From an uncultured Eubacteriales bacterium (GTDB lineage Bacteria > Bacillota > Clostridia > Christensenellales > Aristaeellaceae): 6,884 nt of DNA. The notes under the pieces were generated by a model. The model ran no database searches. It had not been told where the DNA came from and was given only the letters and a program-made list of their open reading frames with translations. Where the stretch lies: positions 1 through 6,884 of the forward strand of contig URJN01000117.1 in the NCBI GenBank assembly GCA_900548125.1, in the 5' to 3' direction. The stretch's first letter is position 1. Each line of letters begins with the position of its first letter. Below, in pieces: positions 1-6,854 of this stretch. The translations under genes were made by a program, and so were the position numbers.

Positions 1-1
1 C

Positions 2-694
2 GTTTTTGCGCAGTTTCATCTCGGTCAGCTCGATACGGTGACGGGCGCCGCCGGCGGCGTCCGATATCGCGCTGTGCTTACACCGGAGGACGCCTATCGC
101 AGCGTCAAGGATTTGGCGCAGATGCTGGCGGCGCCGGGGCGCGTCCTGCCGGGCGGCTTCATCTATATGGCGGACATCATGGCGATGCCCGATATCGTAG
201 AGCGCATGGGCACGATTATCGCCTCTCAGTTTTATCGCGCGGAACCGGATTTCGTTCTGACGATGGAGACCAAGGGTATCCCGATTGCGATGATGGCGGC
301 GCGCGCACTGGGTGTGCCGATGGTCATCGTCCGCAGGGACAGCAAGGTCTACGAAGGTCCGGCGGTGAATATCAATTATCTGTCGGGTTCGGGCAATCGG
401 GTGGAGACGATGAGCCTCTCCCGCCGCGCGGTCAAGGAGGGTCAGCGTGCGCTGATCGTGGATGACTTCATGCGTGCGGGCGGAACGGCGCGCGGCATGG
501 TGGACATGATGCGCGAGTTCGCGGTGACGGTCGTCGGCGTATGCGTGCTGGTTTCCACACAGGAGCCGGTGAAGAAGCGTCTGGACGGCGTGAAATCCCT
601 GCTCGTCATGGAAGGCACGGACGAGAGCAACGGAACGGCAAACATCCATCCGGCAAGCTGGCTGACTCAGGCTGTCGAGAAGGGCAAGGCGTAA
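2..694 (+). CDS. purR: PurR, purine operon regulator (5' end cut by window edge)
   Basis: This is the C-terminal 230 residues of the Gram-positive PurR family. In B. subtilis PurR binds PurBox DNA upstream of purine synthesis and transport genes and is released by PRPP. The reading frame is open to the window edge. The codons before the GTG at 38 already match the family (FAQFHLLGQLDTVTGAAGG resembles the end of the N-terminal DNA-binding domain), so that GTG is internal and not the start. About 50 residues, including most of the winged-helix domain, lie outside the window. The visible part is the phosphoribosyltransferase-like effector domain: LPGGFIYMADI (about 147-179), ETKGIP (about 269-286), and the PRPP-binding loop LIVDDFMRAGGT at 452-487, with both acidic residues and the GGT intact. 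The protein senses PRPP and is not expected to be an enzyme. It ends in TAA, with 184 bases before pth. Family assignment is very secure; the regulon cannot be seen here. Confidence 0.95.
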   Translation, partial: VFAQFHLGQLDTVTGAAGGVRYRAVLTPEDAYRSVKDLAQMLAAPGRVLPGGFIYMADIMAMPDIVERMGTIIASQFYRAEPDFVLTMETKGIPIAMMAARALGVPMVIVRRDSKVYEGPAVNINYLSGSGNRVETMSLSRRAVKEGQRALIVDDFMRAGGTARGMVDMMREFAVTVVGVCVLVSTQEPVKKRLDGVKSLLVMEGTDESNGTANIHPASWLTQAVEKGKA

Positions 695-820
695 CATACA
701 TGCGGCAGCGGCTTTTCCTTTAAAGAAAAGCGCGGCGGGGAATCCGAGGACATCGGGCTTAAACCGATGACAGAACGGAATTCCAGATTAACCAAAAACA
801 CGAACAATCAGCAGAATTCA

Positions 821-849
821 GCGGGAATGCCCTTGGACGGCATTCCCGC
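821..849. promoter_or_regulatory. Perfect 11-bp hairpin upstream of pth
   Basis: GCGGGAATGCC at 821-831 pairs perfectly with GGCATTCCCGC at 839-849 around the 7-base loop CTTGGAC. The stem is GC-rich and would be stable in RNA. It ends 19 bases before the pth ribosome binding site, so it does not cover that site. The nearest T run (TTTT, 858-861) is eight bases beyond the stem, too distant for a standard intrinsic terminator. It could be a leader structure, an mRNA-stabilising hairpin, a degenerate terminator, or a copy of a dispersed intergenic repeat. The sequence shows the structure clearly but not its role. Confidence 0.5.
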
Positions 850-868
850 ATAGGCTGTTTTGGGAAAC

Positions 869-873
869 GGAGG
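869..873 (+). promoter_or_regulatory. Ribosome binding site of pth
   Basis: GGAGG lies five bases upstream of the ATG at 879. It fixes the start of pth together with the family's conserved N-terminus, which begins only one residue after the Met. Confidence 0.85.
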
Positions 874-878
874 CATAT

Positions 879-1448
879 ATGCTCATCGTAGTCGGACTCG
901 GAAATCCGGGTAAGGAATACGCAAGAACAAGGCACAATGTCGGCTTTGACGTCATTGACGTGCTGAGCGAAAAGCACGGCATTGCGCTGACCAAAAATGC
1001 CATGCACGGGCTGATCGGCGAGGGCTTTGTCGGCGGAGAAAAGCTCGTGCTGGTCAAGCCGCAGACGTTTATGAACCTCTCCGGTCAATGCGTCACGGAG
1101 CTGGTTTCGTGGTATAAGCCGGAGATGGACAGGCTGCTGCTCGTCTATGACGATATCGACCTGCCGCTGGGCAAGCTGCGCATGCGCGAAAAGGGCAGTG
1201 CGGGCACGCATAACGGCATGCGCTCGGTCATCGGGCTTTTGGGCAGGCAGGACTTCCCGCGTCTGCGCGTCGGCGTGGGCAAAAAGCCGGAGGGCTGGGA
1301 GCTTGCCGACTGGGTGCTGAGTCATTACCAGACCGAGGAGGACAGAAAGACGCAGTTTGAAGCCTTCCTCCGCGCCGCGGATGTCGTGGAGGACATGATG
1401 AAGAACGGACTGGCAAGCGCGATGCGCATGGCGAACGCGCCGGTGTGA
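879..1448 (+). CDS. pth: Peptidyl-tRNA hydrolase
   Basis: Cytoplasmic Pth hydrolyses the ester bond between peptide and tRNA in peptidyl-tRNAs that drop off the ribosome, recycling tRNA. At 189 residues it has the usual length. The signature elements are all present: VGLGNPG (5-11, with Asn9), TRHNVG (17-22) with the catalytic His19 equivalent to E. coli His20, FMNLSG (64-69) with substrate-positioning Asn66, DDIDLPLG (91-98) with Asp91 and Asp94, and GSAGTHNGMRS (106-116) with Asn112. The start at 879 is supported by GGAGG and by alignment of the N-terminus to the family. It precedes mfd by only 19 bases, so the two are probably co-transcribed, the same pairing as in B. subtilis, where pth is also called spoVC. 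No truncation or missing active-site residue was seen. Confidence 0.98.
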   Translation: MLIVVGLGNPGKEYARTRHNVGFDVIDVLSEKHGIALTKNAMHGLIGEGFVGGEKLVLVKPQTFMNLSGQCVTELVSWYKPEMDRLLLVYDDIDLPLGKLRMREKGSAGTHNGMRSVIGLLGRQDFPRLRVGVGKKPEGWELADWVLSHYQTEEDRKTQFEAFLRAADVVEDMMKNGLASAMRMANAPV

Positions 1449-1455
1449 AACGGGT

Positions 1456-1462
1456 AAAGGAG
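1456..1462 (+). promoter_or_regulatory. Ribosome binding site of mfd
   Basis: AAAGGAG lies five bases upstream of the ATG at 1468, inside the 19-base pth-mfd gap. It supports that start and independent translation initiation of mfd within the operon. Confidence 0.85.
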
Positions 1463-1467
1463 CAATC

Positions 1468-4400
1468 ATGCAAACGCATTTTCTCTTTGATGTGCTTGAA
1501 GGTTATCAGCCGTTTGAGCAGATAGCGGAGGAAAGCCGTCAGGATGGCGCGGTCATCGCGGCTTCCGGTCTGGCGGGGGCGCAGAAGGCGCATCTGGCGT
1601 GCGCACTGGCGGCGAGGACGGGCAGACCGCTTGTCTTTCTCTGTGACAGCGAACGAAGCGCGGCGCAGACGATGGAGGATGTATCCGCGCTGATGGGCGG
1701 CGGGGTCAGCCTGTTTCCTGCGCGGGAAATTACATTTTATCAGGATGTGGCGGCAAGCCGCGATGTCGCTTATCGCCGCATTGAAGCAATGCGCAAGCTC
1801 GTCAGCGGCGAGATTCGCGCCATCGTTGCGCCTGTGGATGCGATGCTGCATCGCGTGATGCCGCGCGCGGTGTTCAGCGCAAACACGATTTCCCTGCGCG
1901 TGGGCGATGTGCTGCCGACGGATCAGCTCATCGAGCGGCTGCTTGCGGCGGGCTATACGCGGGAATACATGGTCGAGGGCAAGGGACAGTTCTCCGTGCG
2001 CGGCGGCATCGTGGATATCTATCCGGCTGACGCGCTCAGCGCGGTGCGCATTGAGTTTTTTGACGACGAGCTGGACTCCATTCGAGCGATTGACGTCATG
2101 AGCCAGCGCAGTCAGGGCAATATGCAGGAGGTGGTCATTCCGCCCGCGAGCGAAGCACCCGTTCCGCAGGAGGGCGCGGAGGCACTCGGAAAAATGCTGC
2201 TGGAAGCGCTCGCCCGTCAGGAAGCCGTCGTGACCCGCGGACAGGAAAAGAAGGACGACGACGCGACGCTTGCCGATCTTCCGCTGGAGGAGGGCGAGGT
2301 GGCGGTTTCGTCGGCGTTCACACGCGAAAACCGCACGATGGAGCGCTTTGGCGAAAAGCTGCGCGCCGCCGTTGCGCAGATGGAGAACGGCGTCAGCAAC
2401 CGTGCGTTTGAAAAATACATGAATCTGCTTTACGGGCAGACGGAAACCATTTTGGATTATATGGTTCGCCCGATTGTCGTGATGGATGAACCGGAAGCAC
2501 TCTTTGCGCGTATGGACAGCCGGAGCGGCGAGTTCGATCAGGCGTTTTCCGCGGCACTTGAGCGCGGCGAGGCTCTTCCGGAGCAGCGGAACCTGATGCT
2601 GACGCAGGAGCAGATGCTGGACGCCGTGAGCGAAACGACCTTGCTGGCGATGACGACCATTCTGCGTCCGGTCGCCAAGCTCAAGCCGACCCTGCTGGCG
2701 CAGATGGGCGGCATGGGCGCGGGCAACTACGGCGGGCGCACGCACGATATGTGCGCGGATTTCACGCGCTGGATGCAGGACGGATGGCGCATCATCGTCC
2801 TTTCCGGCGGCACGGCGCGCGGCGAACGCATGAGCCAGTCGTTTGAGGACGAGGGCGTGAAGGCAGCGTTTGACGAGCTGGGCGCACAGGCGCCGAAGGC
2901 GGGCGAATGCCGCATTTATCCGCTGACGCTTTCCGGCGGTTTTCAGTATCCGGAAATCAAGCTCGCGGTCATCGCCAGCGGCGACGTATACGGTGCGAAG
3001 GGCGCAAAGGGCAAGCCGAAAAAACAGCAGGGCAGCAAGATTGCGTCCTTTACCGATTTGAATGTCGGTGATTATGTCGTTCATGAAACGCACGGCATCG
3101 GTATTTATCAGGGAACCAAGCGGCTGACCAGCGAGGGCGCGAGCCGCGATTATCTGGTTGTGCAGTATCTGGGCAGCGACAAGCTGTATATTCCGGTCGA
3201 TCATCTGGATCGCATCCAGAAGTACATCGGCGGCGGCGAAGGCACCGCGCCCAAGCTCTCCCGACTGGATGGAAAGGACTGGGAAAAGCAGAAGAGCAAG
3301 GTTCGCGACAGCTTAAAGGAGCTGGCGTTTGACCTCGTGAAGCTCTACGCCGAGCGGCAGAAGAACACGGGCTATGCGTATGGACCGGACACGCCGTGGC
3401 AGCAGGAGTTTGAGGAGAATTTCCCTTACGACGAAACGCCCGATCAGCTTCAGGCGACGGAAGAAATCAAGCGCGACATGGAGCGCGCTCAGCCGATGGA
3501 CCGCCTGCTCTGCGGCGACGTCGGCTACGGCAAGACGGAGGTTGCGCTGCGCGCGGCGTTTAAAGCGGTGATGGACGGCAAGCAGGTCGCCATCCTCGCG
3601 CCGACGACCATCCTCGCCCAGCAGCACTACAATACGCTGATGCGCCGCGTTGAGGGCTTTCCTGTGCATGCGGATGTGCTGTCCCGCTTCCGTTCCGCCA
3701 AGGAGCAGAAGGAAACCCTGCGCAGGCTCAAGGACGGCGAAATCGACATCATCGTCGGCACGCACCGCCTGCTCGCCAAGGACGTGAAGTTTAAGGAGTT
3801 GGGGCTGCTCATCGTCGATGAAGAGCAGCGTTTTGGCGTGGGGCATAAGGAAACCATCAAGAACATGAAAAAGACGGTGGATGTGCTGACCATGTCCGCC
3901 ACGCCGATTCCGCGCACGCTGCATATGTCCATGGTCGGCATTCGCGATATGAGCCTGCTGGAAACGCCGCCGCAGGCGCGCTATCCCGTTCAGACCTATG
4001 TGATGGAATATCAGGACAGCGTCATCCGCGACGCTATCCTGCGCGAGCTGGGACGCGGCGGTCAGGTGTTTTTCCTCTATAACCGCGTCGGCTCAATCGA
4101 ACAGTGCTACCGCCAGCTCTCCAAACTCGTGCCGGAAGCGCGAATCGCCATCGCACACGGGCAGATGCGCGAGCATGCGCTGGAAGACGTCATGCTCGAT
4201 TTCAGCCAGCAGAAGTTTGACGTTCTGCTGTGTACGACGATCATCGAGTCGGGATTGGATATCCCGATGGCGAACACACTGATTATTTATGACGCGGATC
4301 ACTTCGGTCTGGGACAGCTGTATCAGATGCGCGGACGTGTCGGACGTTCCAACCGTCTGGCATATGCGTATTTCACGGTGCGCCCGGGCAAGGTGCTTTC

Positions 4401-5085
4401 TGAAACGGCGCAGAAGCGTCTGGACGCCATCCGCGAGTTCACGGAGTTTGGCTCCGGCTTCCGCATTGCCATGCGCGATTTGGAGCTGCGCGGCGCGGGC
4501 AACCTGCTCGGACCTCAGCAGAGCGGACATCTCGCCAATATCGGCTATGACCTGTACTGCAAGCTGCTGGAGGAAGCCGTGCTGGAGGCGCAGGGCGAAG
4601 CCCCCAAGCTCAACCGCGATATCGAAACCCGCATGGATGTGCATGTCAATGCGTATCTGCCGAATGGATATGTCACCGGCGACAAGCAGCGGCTGGAGGT
4701 CTACAAGCGTATTGCGTCTATCACGACCGCAGCACAGCGCGACGACGTGGAGGAGGAGCTGGTCGATCGCTTCGGCGACGAGCCGCTCTGCGTGGCGAAC
4801 CTCGTGGCTGTTGCGTACCTCAAGGCGATGTGCAGCAAGCTGGGCATCGACCGCGCCGCACAGGTGGATGGCAGAATCGATATGCGCTTTGCGGCAAACG
4901 CGCAGGTAGACGGGCAAAAGCTGTTTAAGGCGTTGACGGGCTTTGATAAGCGGCTGACGCTCAACGCCGCGCTGCCGGTTACGCTGACGCTCAAAGACCC
5001 GACGCTCAACCGCGAGGATCTGCTGATGCTCTGCGTCAAGGTGATGGAGCGGCTGCTTGACAGGATGGATTTGTCGGCGGCGTAA
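1468..5085 (+). CDS. mfd: Transcription-repair coupling factor Mfd
   Basis: Mfd is an ATP-driven DNA translocase that pushes stalled RNA polymerase off damaged template and recruits UvrA for nucleotide excision repair. The 1205-residue product is slightly longer than B. subtilis Mfd (about 1177). Domains in order: the N-terminal UvrB-like module with a degenerate, non-ATPase P-loop region (about 30-50) and RGGIVDIYP (178-186), used to contact UvrA; a variable, charged linker (about 245-300); the CarD-like RNA polymerase-interacting domain starting near 530 (VGDYVVHETHGIG, 533-545); and the RecG-like superfamily 2 motor. The motor has Walker A GDVGYGKTE (683-691), GTHRLL (764-769), DEEQ box (784-787), SATPIPRTL (810-818) and QMRGRVGRS (953-961). 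The TRG translocation motif (about 998-1015) and the C-terminal autoinhibitory domain (from about 1057) follow. Every motor motif is intact, so it should be active. It is the second gene of the pth-mfd unit. Its last 385 bases are overlapped on the other strand by the open recombinase frame, which I regard as non-native there. Confidence 0.98.
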   Translation: MQTHFLFDVLEGYQPFEQIAEESRQDGAVIAASGLAGAQKAHLACALAARTGRPLVFLCDSERSAAQTMEDVSALMGGGVSLFPAREITFYQDVAASRDVAYRRIEAMRKLVSGEIRAIVAPVDAMLHRVMPRAVFSANTISLRVGDVLPTDQLIERLLAAGYTREYMVEGKGQFSVRGGIVDIYPADALSAVRIEFFDDELDSIRAIDVMSQRSQGNMQEVVIPPASEAPVPQEGAEALGKMLLEALARQEAVVTRGQEKKDDDATLADLPLEEGEVAVSSAFTRENRTMERFGEKLRAAVAQMENGVSNRAFEKYMNLLYGQTETILDYMVRPIVVMDEPEALFARMDSRSGEFDQAFSAALERGEALPEQRNLMLTQEQMLDAVSETTLLAMTTILRPVAKLKPTLLAQMGGMGAGNYGGRTHDMCADFTRWMQDGWRIIVLSGGTARGERMSQSFEDEGVKAAFDELGAQAPKAGECRIYPLTLSGGFQYPEIKLAVIASGDVYGAKGAKGKPKKQQGSKIASFTDLNVGDYVVHETHGIGIYQGTKRLTSEGASRDYLVVQYLGSDKLYIPVDHLDRIQKYIGGGEGTAPKLSRLDGKDWEKQKSKVRDSLKELAFDLVKLYAERQKNTGYAYGPDTPWQQEFEENFPYDETPDQLQATEEIKRDMERAQPMDRLLCGDVGYGKTEVALRAAFKAVMDGKQVAILAPTTILAQQHYNTLMRRVEGFPVHADVLSRFRSAKEQKETLRRLKDGEIDIIVGTHRLLAKDVKFKELGLLIVDEEQRFGVGHKETIKNMKKTVDVLTMSATPIPRTLHMSMVGIRDMSLLETPPQARYPVQTYVMEYQDSVIRDAILRELGRGGQVFFLYNRVGSIEQCYRQLSKLVPEARIAIAHGQMREHALEDVMLDFSQQKFDVLLCTTIIESGLDIPMANTLIIYDADHFGLGQLYQMRGRVGRSNRLAYAYFTVRPGKVLSETAQKRLDAIREFTEFGSGFRIAMRDLELRGAGNLLGPQQSGHLANIGYDLYCKLLEEAVLEAQGEAPKLNRDIETRMDVHVNAYLPNGYVTGDKQRLEVYKRIASITTAAQRDDVEEELVDRFGDEPLCVANLVAVAYLKAMCSKLGIDRAAQVDGRIDMRFAANAQVDGQKLFKALTGFDKRLTLNAALPVTLTLKDPTLNREDLLMLCVKVMERLLDRMDLSAA

Positions 5086-6854
5086 GGAAATCCATACGAA
5101 ACGCGGGTTGAACCTGCCCGCACCTCTGCCAAAATCTGCAAAACGATGAGTTTTGCCTGCTCGGTCCAATTTCTATACGTTGAAAAAGAGCTGATTGTTC
5201 CCTTCTTGGGAAAAGTCAGCTCTTTTTGTGTCATAATCCGTGGCATAATCAGCGTAAAAAGCGTTTGCACGATGGAAGATGAGGAAAATACAATACGGAT
5301 GAGGCAGGATGATTTTTTTCTTATGCTGAAAGGAAAAATTAAAGGAACCCAACAATTGCCGGATTCCTTATTTGGTGCAGCGACCGAACTCATATCCGAA
5401 CCCGAAAATCCTTCTCCCAGTTTGTTTTTCAGGTCATCAAACGTGATTGTTTCTGTTCCCTCGCGGAAATTGTAGGTCAGAACCAGTTTATCATCATAAA
5501 GGAAAACCGCATTGATGAATGTATCAATCAACATCCGACGGTGTGAAAGCTGCCGTACATCGAGTTTGCGAAAGCGGTCAAGAAAGAAGCGCAACTGTTC
5601 TTCAGTAATGCGGGGCTTCGCTAACTTTTCTGCGGCGATTTTGTTTTCCAGCTCGTCGCGTGCGGCTTCGAGCTGGTCAAAGCGTTCCTTGGTGGAACGA
5701 TTGAGGATCCCCGCTTGAATGGCGTTGAGCAGGTTGTTGATGGCAACGTTGGTTTCTTTGAGCTGCTTTTCATACAGCGGAAGATTGACGTTCTCCGCAT
5801 CCTGTAAGGTCATCAGCGCGGAAACAATCGCGTCGATGGTCGTGTCGCTCATCAGCATCTTCATGGTTGCGTTTACGACGATGTCTTCAATCCAATCCTT
5901 GCGAACTGATTTTTTGCTGCAGGTTGCACGTCGTTTCTTGATGGATACGCATTTATAGTAGCGATGAACTTCGCCGCTGCGTCCCTTTCCGCTATCCCCA
6001 CACATATATGCGCCGCAGCAGCCACAAAACAGTTTGGTGGTCAGCAGATAGTCTTCCTCTGCCTTATGACGGGCAGGGGATTTCTTGTTTTTGGCGAGTT
6101 TAGCCTGTACGCGGTCAAAGAGTTCTTTGGGAATGATGGCTGGGATGCCGCCAGGTACAACGATATCGCGGAAGGCATACTCACCGATGTAGCGTCGATT
6201 GTTCAACATGCGTTGAATACTGTTGTAATTGATATCTCCGCCATTTTTGTTTTTGATGCCCTTTTCCTTAAAGAAGTCGATCAGCTCCTTCATGGTTGCT
6301 CCCTCAATATAGCGCTTGAAGGCTTCCAGAACGAAGGGAGCAGTCAGTGGGTCGATTTGGAAGTGCTGTTCTTCGTCAATCACGTAGCCGATGGGCATGG
6401 AACCGCCGTTAAATTTGCATTTCAAAGCGTTCTCTGTCATGCCGCGCGTCACCTTCTCGGCGAGATCGGCAGAATAATACTCTGCAAAGCCCTCCAAGAC
6501 GGATTCCAGCAGGATGCCGTCTGCGCCTGAAGAAATCACCTCGGTGGCGGAAACGACGCGGACGTTGTTCTTCTTGAGCAGTACCTTATAGCGGGCGCTG
6601 TCGTAACGGTCACGGGAAAAACGGTCGAGCTTCCAGACGATGACCATATCGAACAGGTGCTTGTCGCTGTCCTTAATCATCTCCTGAAATGCGGGACGAT
6701 GGTCTGTCCGCGCGGAATAGGCGCGGTCGATGTAGTGCTTCAAAACGGTGATGTCGTTCTTCTCCGCGAAAGCCGTACACTCGCGGATTTGTCCTTCGAT
6801 GGATTCCTCGCGCTGGTTGTCGGAAGAATAGCGGGCGTAGATAACGGCTTTCAT
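4701..6854 (-). CDS. Large serine recombinase (resolvase/integrase family), open at its 3' end
   Basis: Site-specific DNA recombinase that cuts and rejoins DNA through a covalent serine-DNA intermediate; such proteins integrate and excise clostridial transposons, ICEs and prophages. The catalytic domain (about 2-150) has YARYSSDNQ with nucleophile Ser10 and Arg8, likely Arg53, and KLDRFSRD with Arg78 and Arg81. A recombinase DNA-binding domain follows (about 153-255), then a zinc ribbon with Cys277, Cys280, Cys302 and Cys312. A charged coiled-coil segment (about 360-425) and a terminal domain reach SGSDMSSVAAP near 494. I chose ATG 6854 because GAGGAG lies nine bases upstream and MKAVIYARYS begins at the family's usual position. 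The in-frame ATG at 6875 has no such site. The frame stays open for 717 codons to 4701, but residues past about 494 are not family-like and those past about 589 are antisense mfd. The conserved part (5373-6854) is secure; the 3' end is not. GC is lower than in mfd, consistent with transfer. Confidence 0.85.
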   Translation of the reverse strand: MKAVIYARYSSDNQREESIEGQIRECTAFAEKNDITVLKHYIDRAYSARTDHRPAFQEMIKDSDKHLFDMVIVWKLDRFSRDRYDSARYKVLLKKNNVRVVSATEVISSGADGILLESVLEGFAEYYSADLAEKVTRGMTENALKCKFNGGSMPIGYVIDEEQHFQIDPLTAPFVLEAFKRYIEGATMKELIDFFKEKGIKNKNGGDINYNSIQRMLNNRRYIGEYAFRDIVVPGGIPAIIPKELFDRVQAKLAKNKKSPARHKAEEDYLLTTKLFCGCCGAYMCGDSGKGRSGEVHRYYKCVSIKKRRATCSKKSVRKDWIEDIVVNATMKMLMSDTTIDAIVSALMTLQDAENVNLPLYEKQLKETNVAINNLLNAIQAGILNRSTKERFDQLEAARDELENKIAAEKLAKPRITEEQLRFFLDRFRKLDVRQLSHRRMLIDTFINAVFLYDDKLVLTYNFREGTETITFDDLKNKLGEGFSGSDMSSVAAPNKESGNCWVPLIFPFSIRKKSSCLIRIVFSSSSIVQTLFTLIMPRIMTQKELTFPKKGTISSFSTYRNWTEQAKLIVLQILAEVRAGSTRVSYGFPYAADKSILSSSRSITLTQSISRSSRLSVGSLSVSVTGSAALSVSRLSKPVNALNSFCPSTCAFAAKRISILPSTCAARSMPSLLHIALRYATATRFATQSGSSPKRSTSSSSTSSRCAAVVIDAIRL
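5086..5182. other. mfd 3' flank with two short hairpins
   Basis: Two inverted repeats follow the mfd stop. GCGGG/CCCGC lies at 5103-5121 with a 9-base loop. GCAAAAC/GTTTTGC lies at 5138-5156 with loop GATGA. Neither has a T run after it. They may be accessory structures upstream of the main terminator or remnants of recombination-site symmetry. No gene is supported on the + strand. Confidence 0.35.
5183..5227. terminator. Bidirectional intrinsic terminator between mfd and the recombinase
   Basis: AAAAAGAGCTGA at 5183-5194 pairs perfectly with TCAGCTCTTTTT at 5216-5227 (12 bp). Inside it a T-G wobble and a T-A pair, one mismatch, then TTCCC/GGGAA at 5198-5202 and 5208-5212 close on a 5-base loop TTCTT. 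The stem ends in five T on either strand, so it can terminate transcripts from both directions: the mfd operon from the left and the recombinase from the right. This is the strongest non-coding signal in the window. On the minus strand it lies inside the open recombinase frame (codons about 543-558), which a functional terminator normally would not. Confidence 0.87.

Larger units (their letters stand above)
695..878. other. purR-pth intergenic region with three small hairpins
   Basis: This 184-base gap holds no credible gene. Three inverted repeats can be read by eye. GCTTTTC/GAAAAGC lies at 711-731 with a 7-base loop. CATCGG/CCGATG lies at 751-769 with a 7-base loop. The perfect 11-bp stem at 821-849 is listed separately. 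None is directly followed by a run of T on either strand, so none is a textbook intrinsic terminator. The first, just after the purR stop, could be a weak one. I see no convincing -35/-10 pair for pth, so whether pth has its own promoter here or is read through from purR is unresolved. Confidence 0.5.
4701..5372 (-). other. Non-homologous 3' extension of the recombinase frame
   Basis: After the recognisable recombinase C-terminus the frame continues for about 223 codons without a stop. The first part (5086-5372) reads AT-rich intergenic DNA and the terminator hairpin. The rest (4701-5085) reads the reverse complement of the mfd C-terminal domain and is rich in Ser, Arg and Ala, as expected from antisense of a GC-rich gene. 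I see no domain in it. I interpret it as an accidental open frame exposed by loss of the proper stop codon, not a functional domain. Confidence 0.7.

Noticed and set aside
38..40. GTG as the start of purR
   Set aside because: The frame is open upstream to the window edge and the upstream residues match the PurR family, so this codon is internal.
833..861. Promoter for pth (TTGGAC with a 17-base spacer to TGTTTT)
   Set aside because: The -35 resemblance is partial, the -10 hexamer is poor, and the -35 lies mostly in the hairpin loop. This is not enough to call.
759..1469. 236-codon minus-strand open frame opposite pth
   Set aside because: It is a shadow of pth, which has every active-site motif intact on the plus strand.
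1228..3204. 658-codon minus-strand open frame opposite pth and mfd
   Set aside because: Both plus-strand genes match well-known families across the same bases. The antisense frame is rich in Arg, His, Ala and Leu, as expected from codon bias in GC-rich coding DNA, and shows no recognisable domain.
4093..5169. 358-codon minus-strand open frame opposite the mfd 3' end
   Set aside because: It lies almost wholly antisense to conserved Mfd motor and C-terminal domains, and no protein family is recognisable in it.
5146..5475. 109-codon plus-strand open frame after mfd
   Set aside because: It spans the terminator hairpin and then reads antisense through the recombinase C-terminus. There is no convincing start signal or domain.
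5964..6530. 188-codon plus-strand open frame opposite the recombinase
   Set aside because: It is antisense to the recombinase DNA-binding domain and zinc ribbon, with no ribosome binding site or family resemblance noted.
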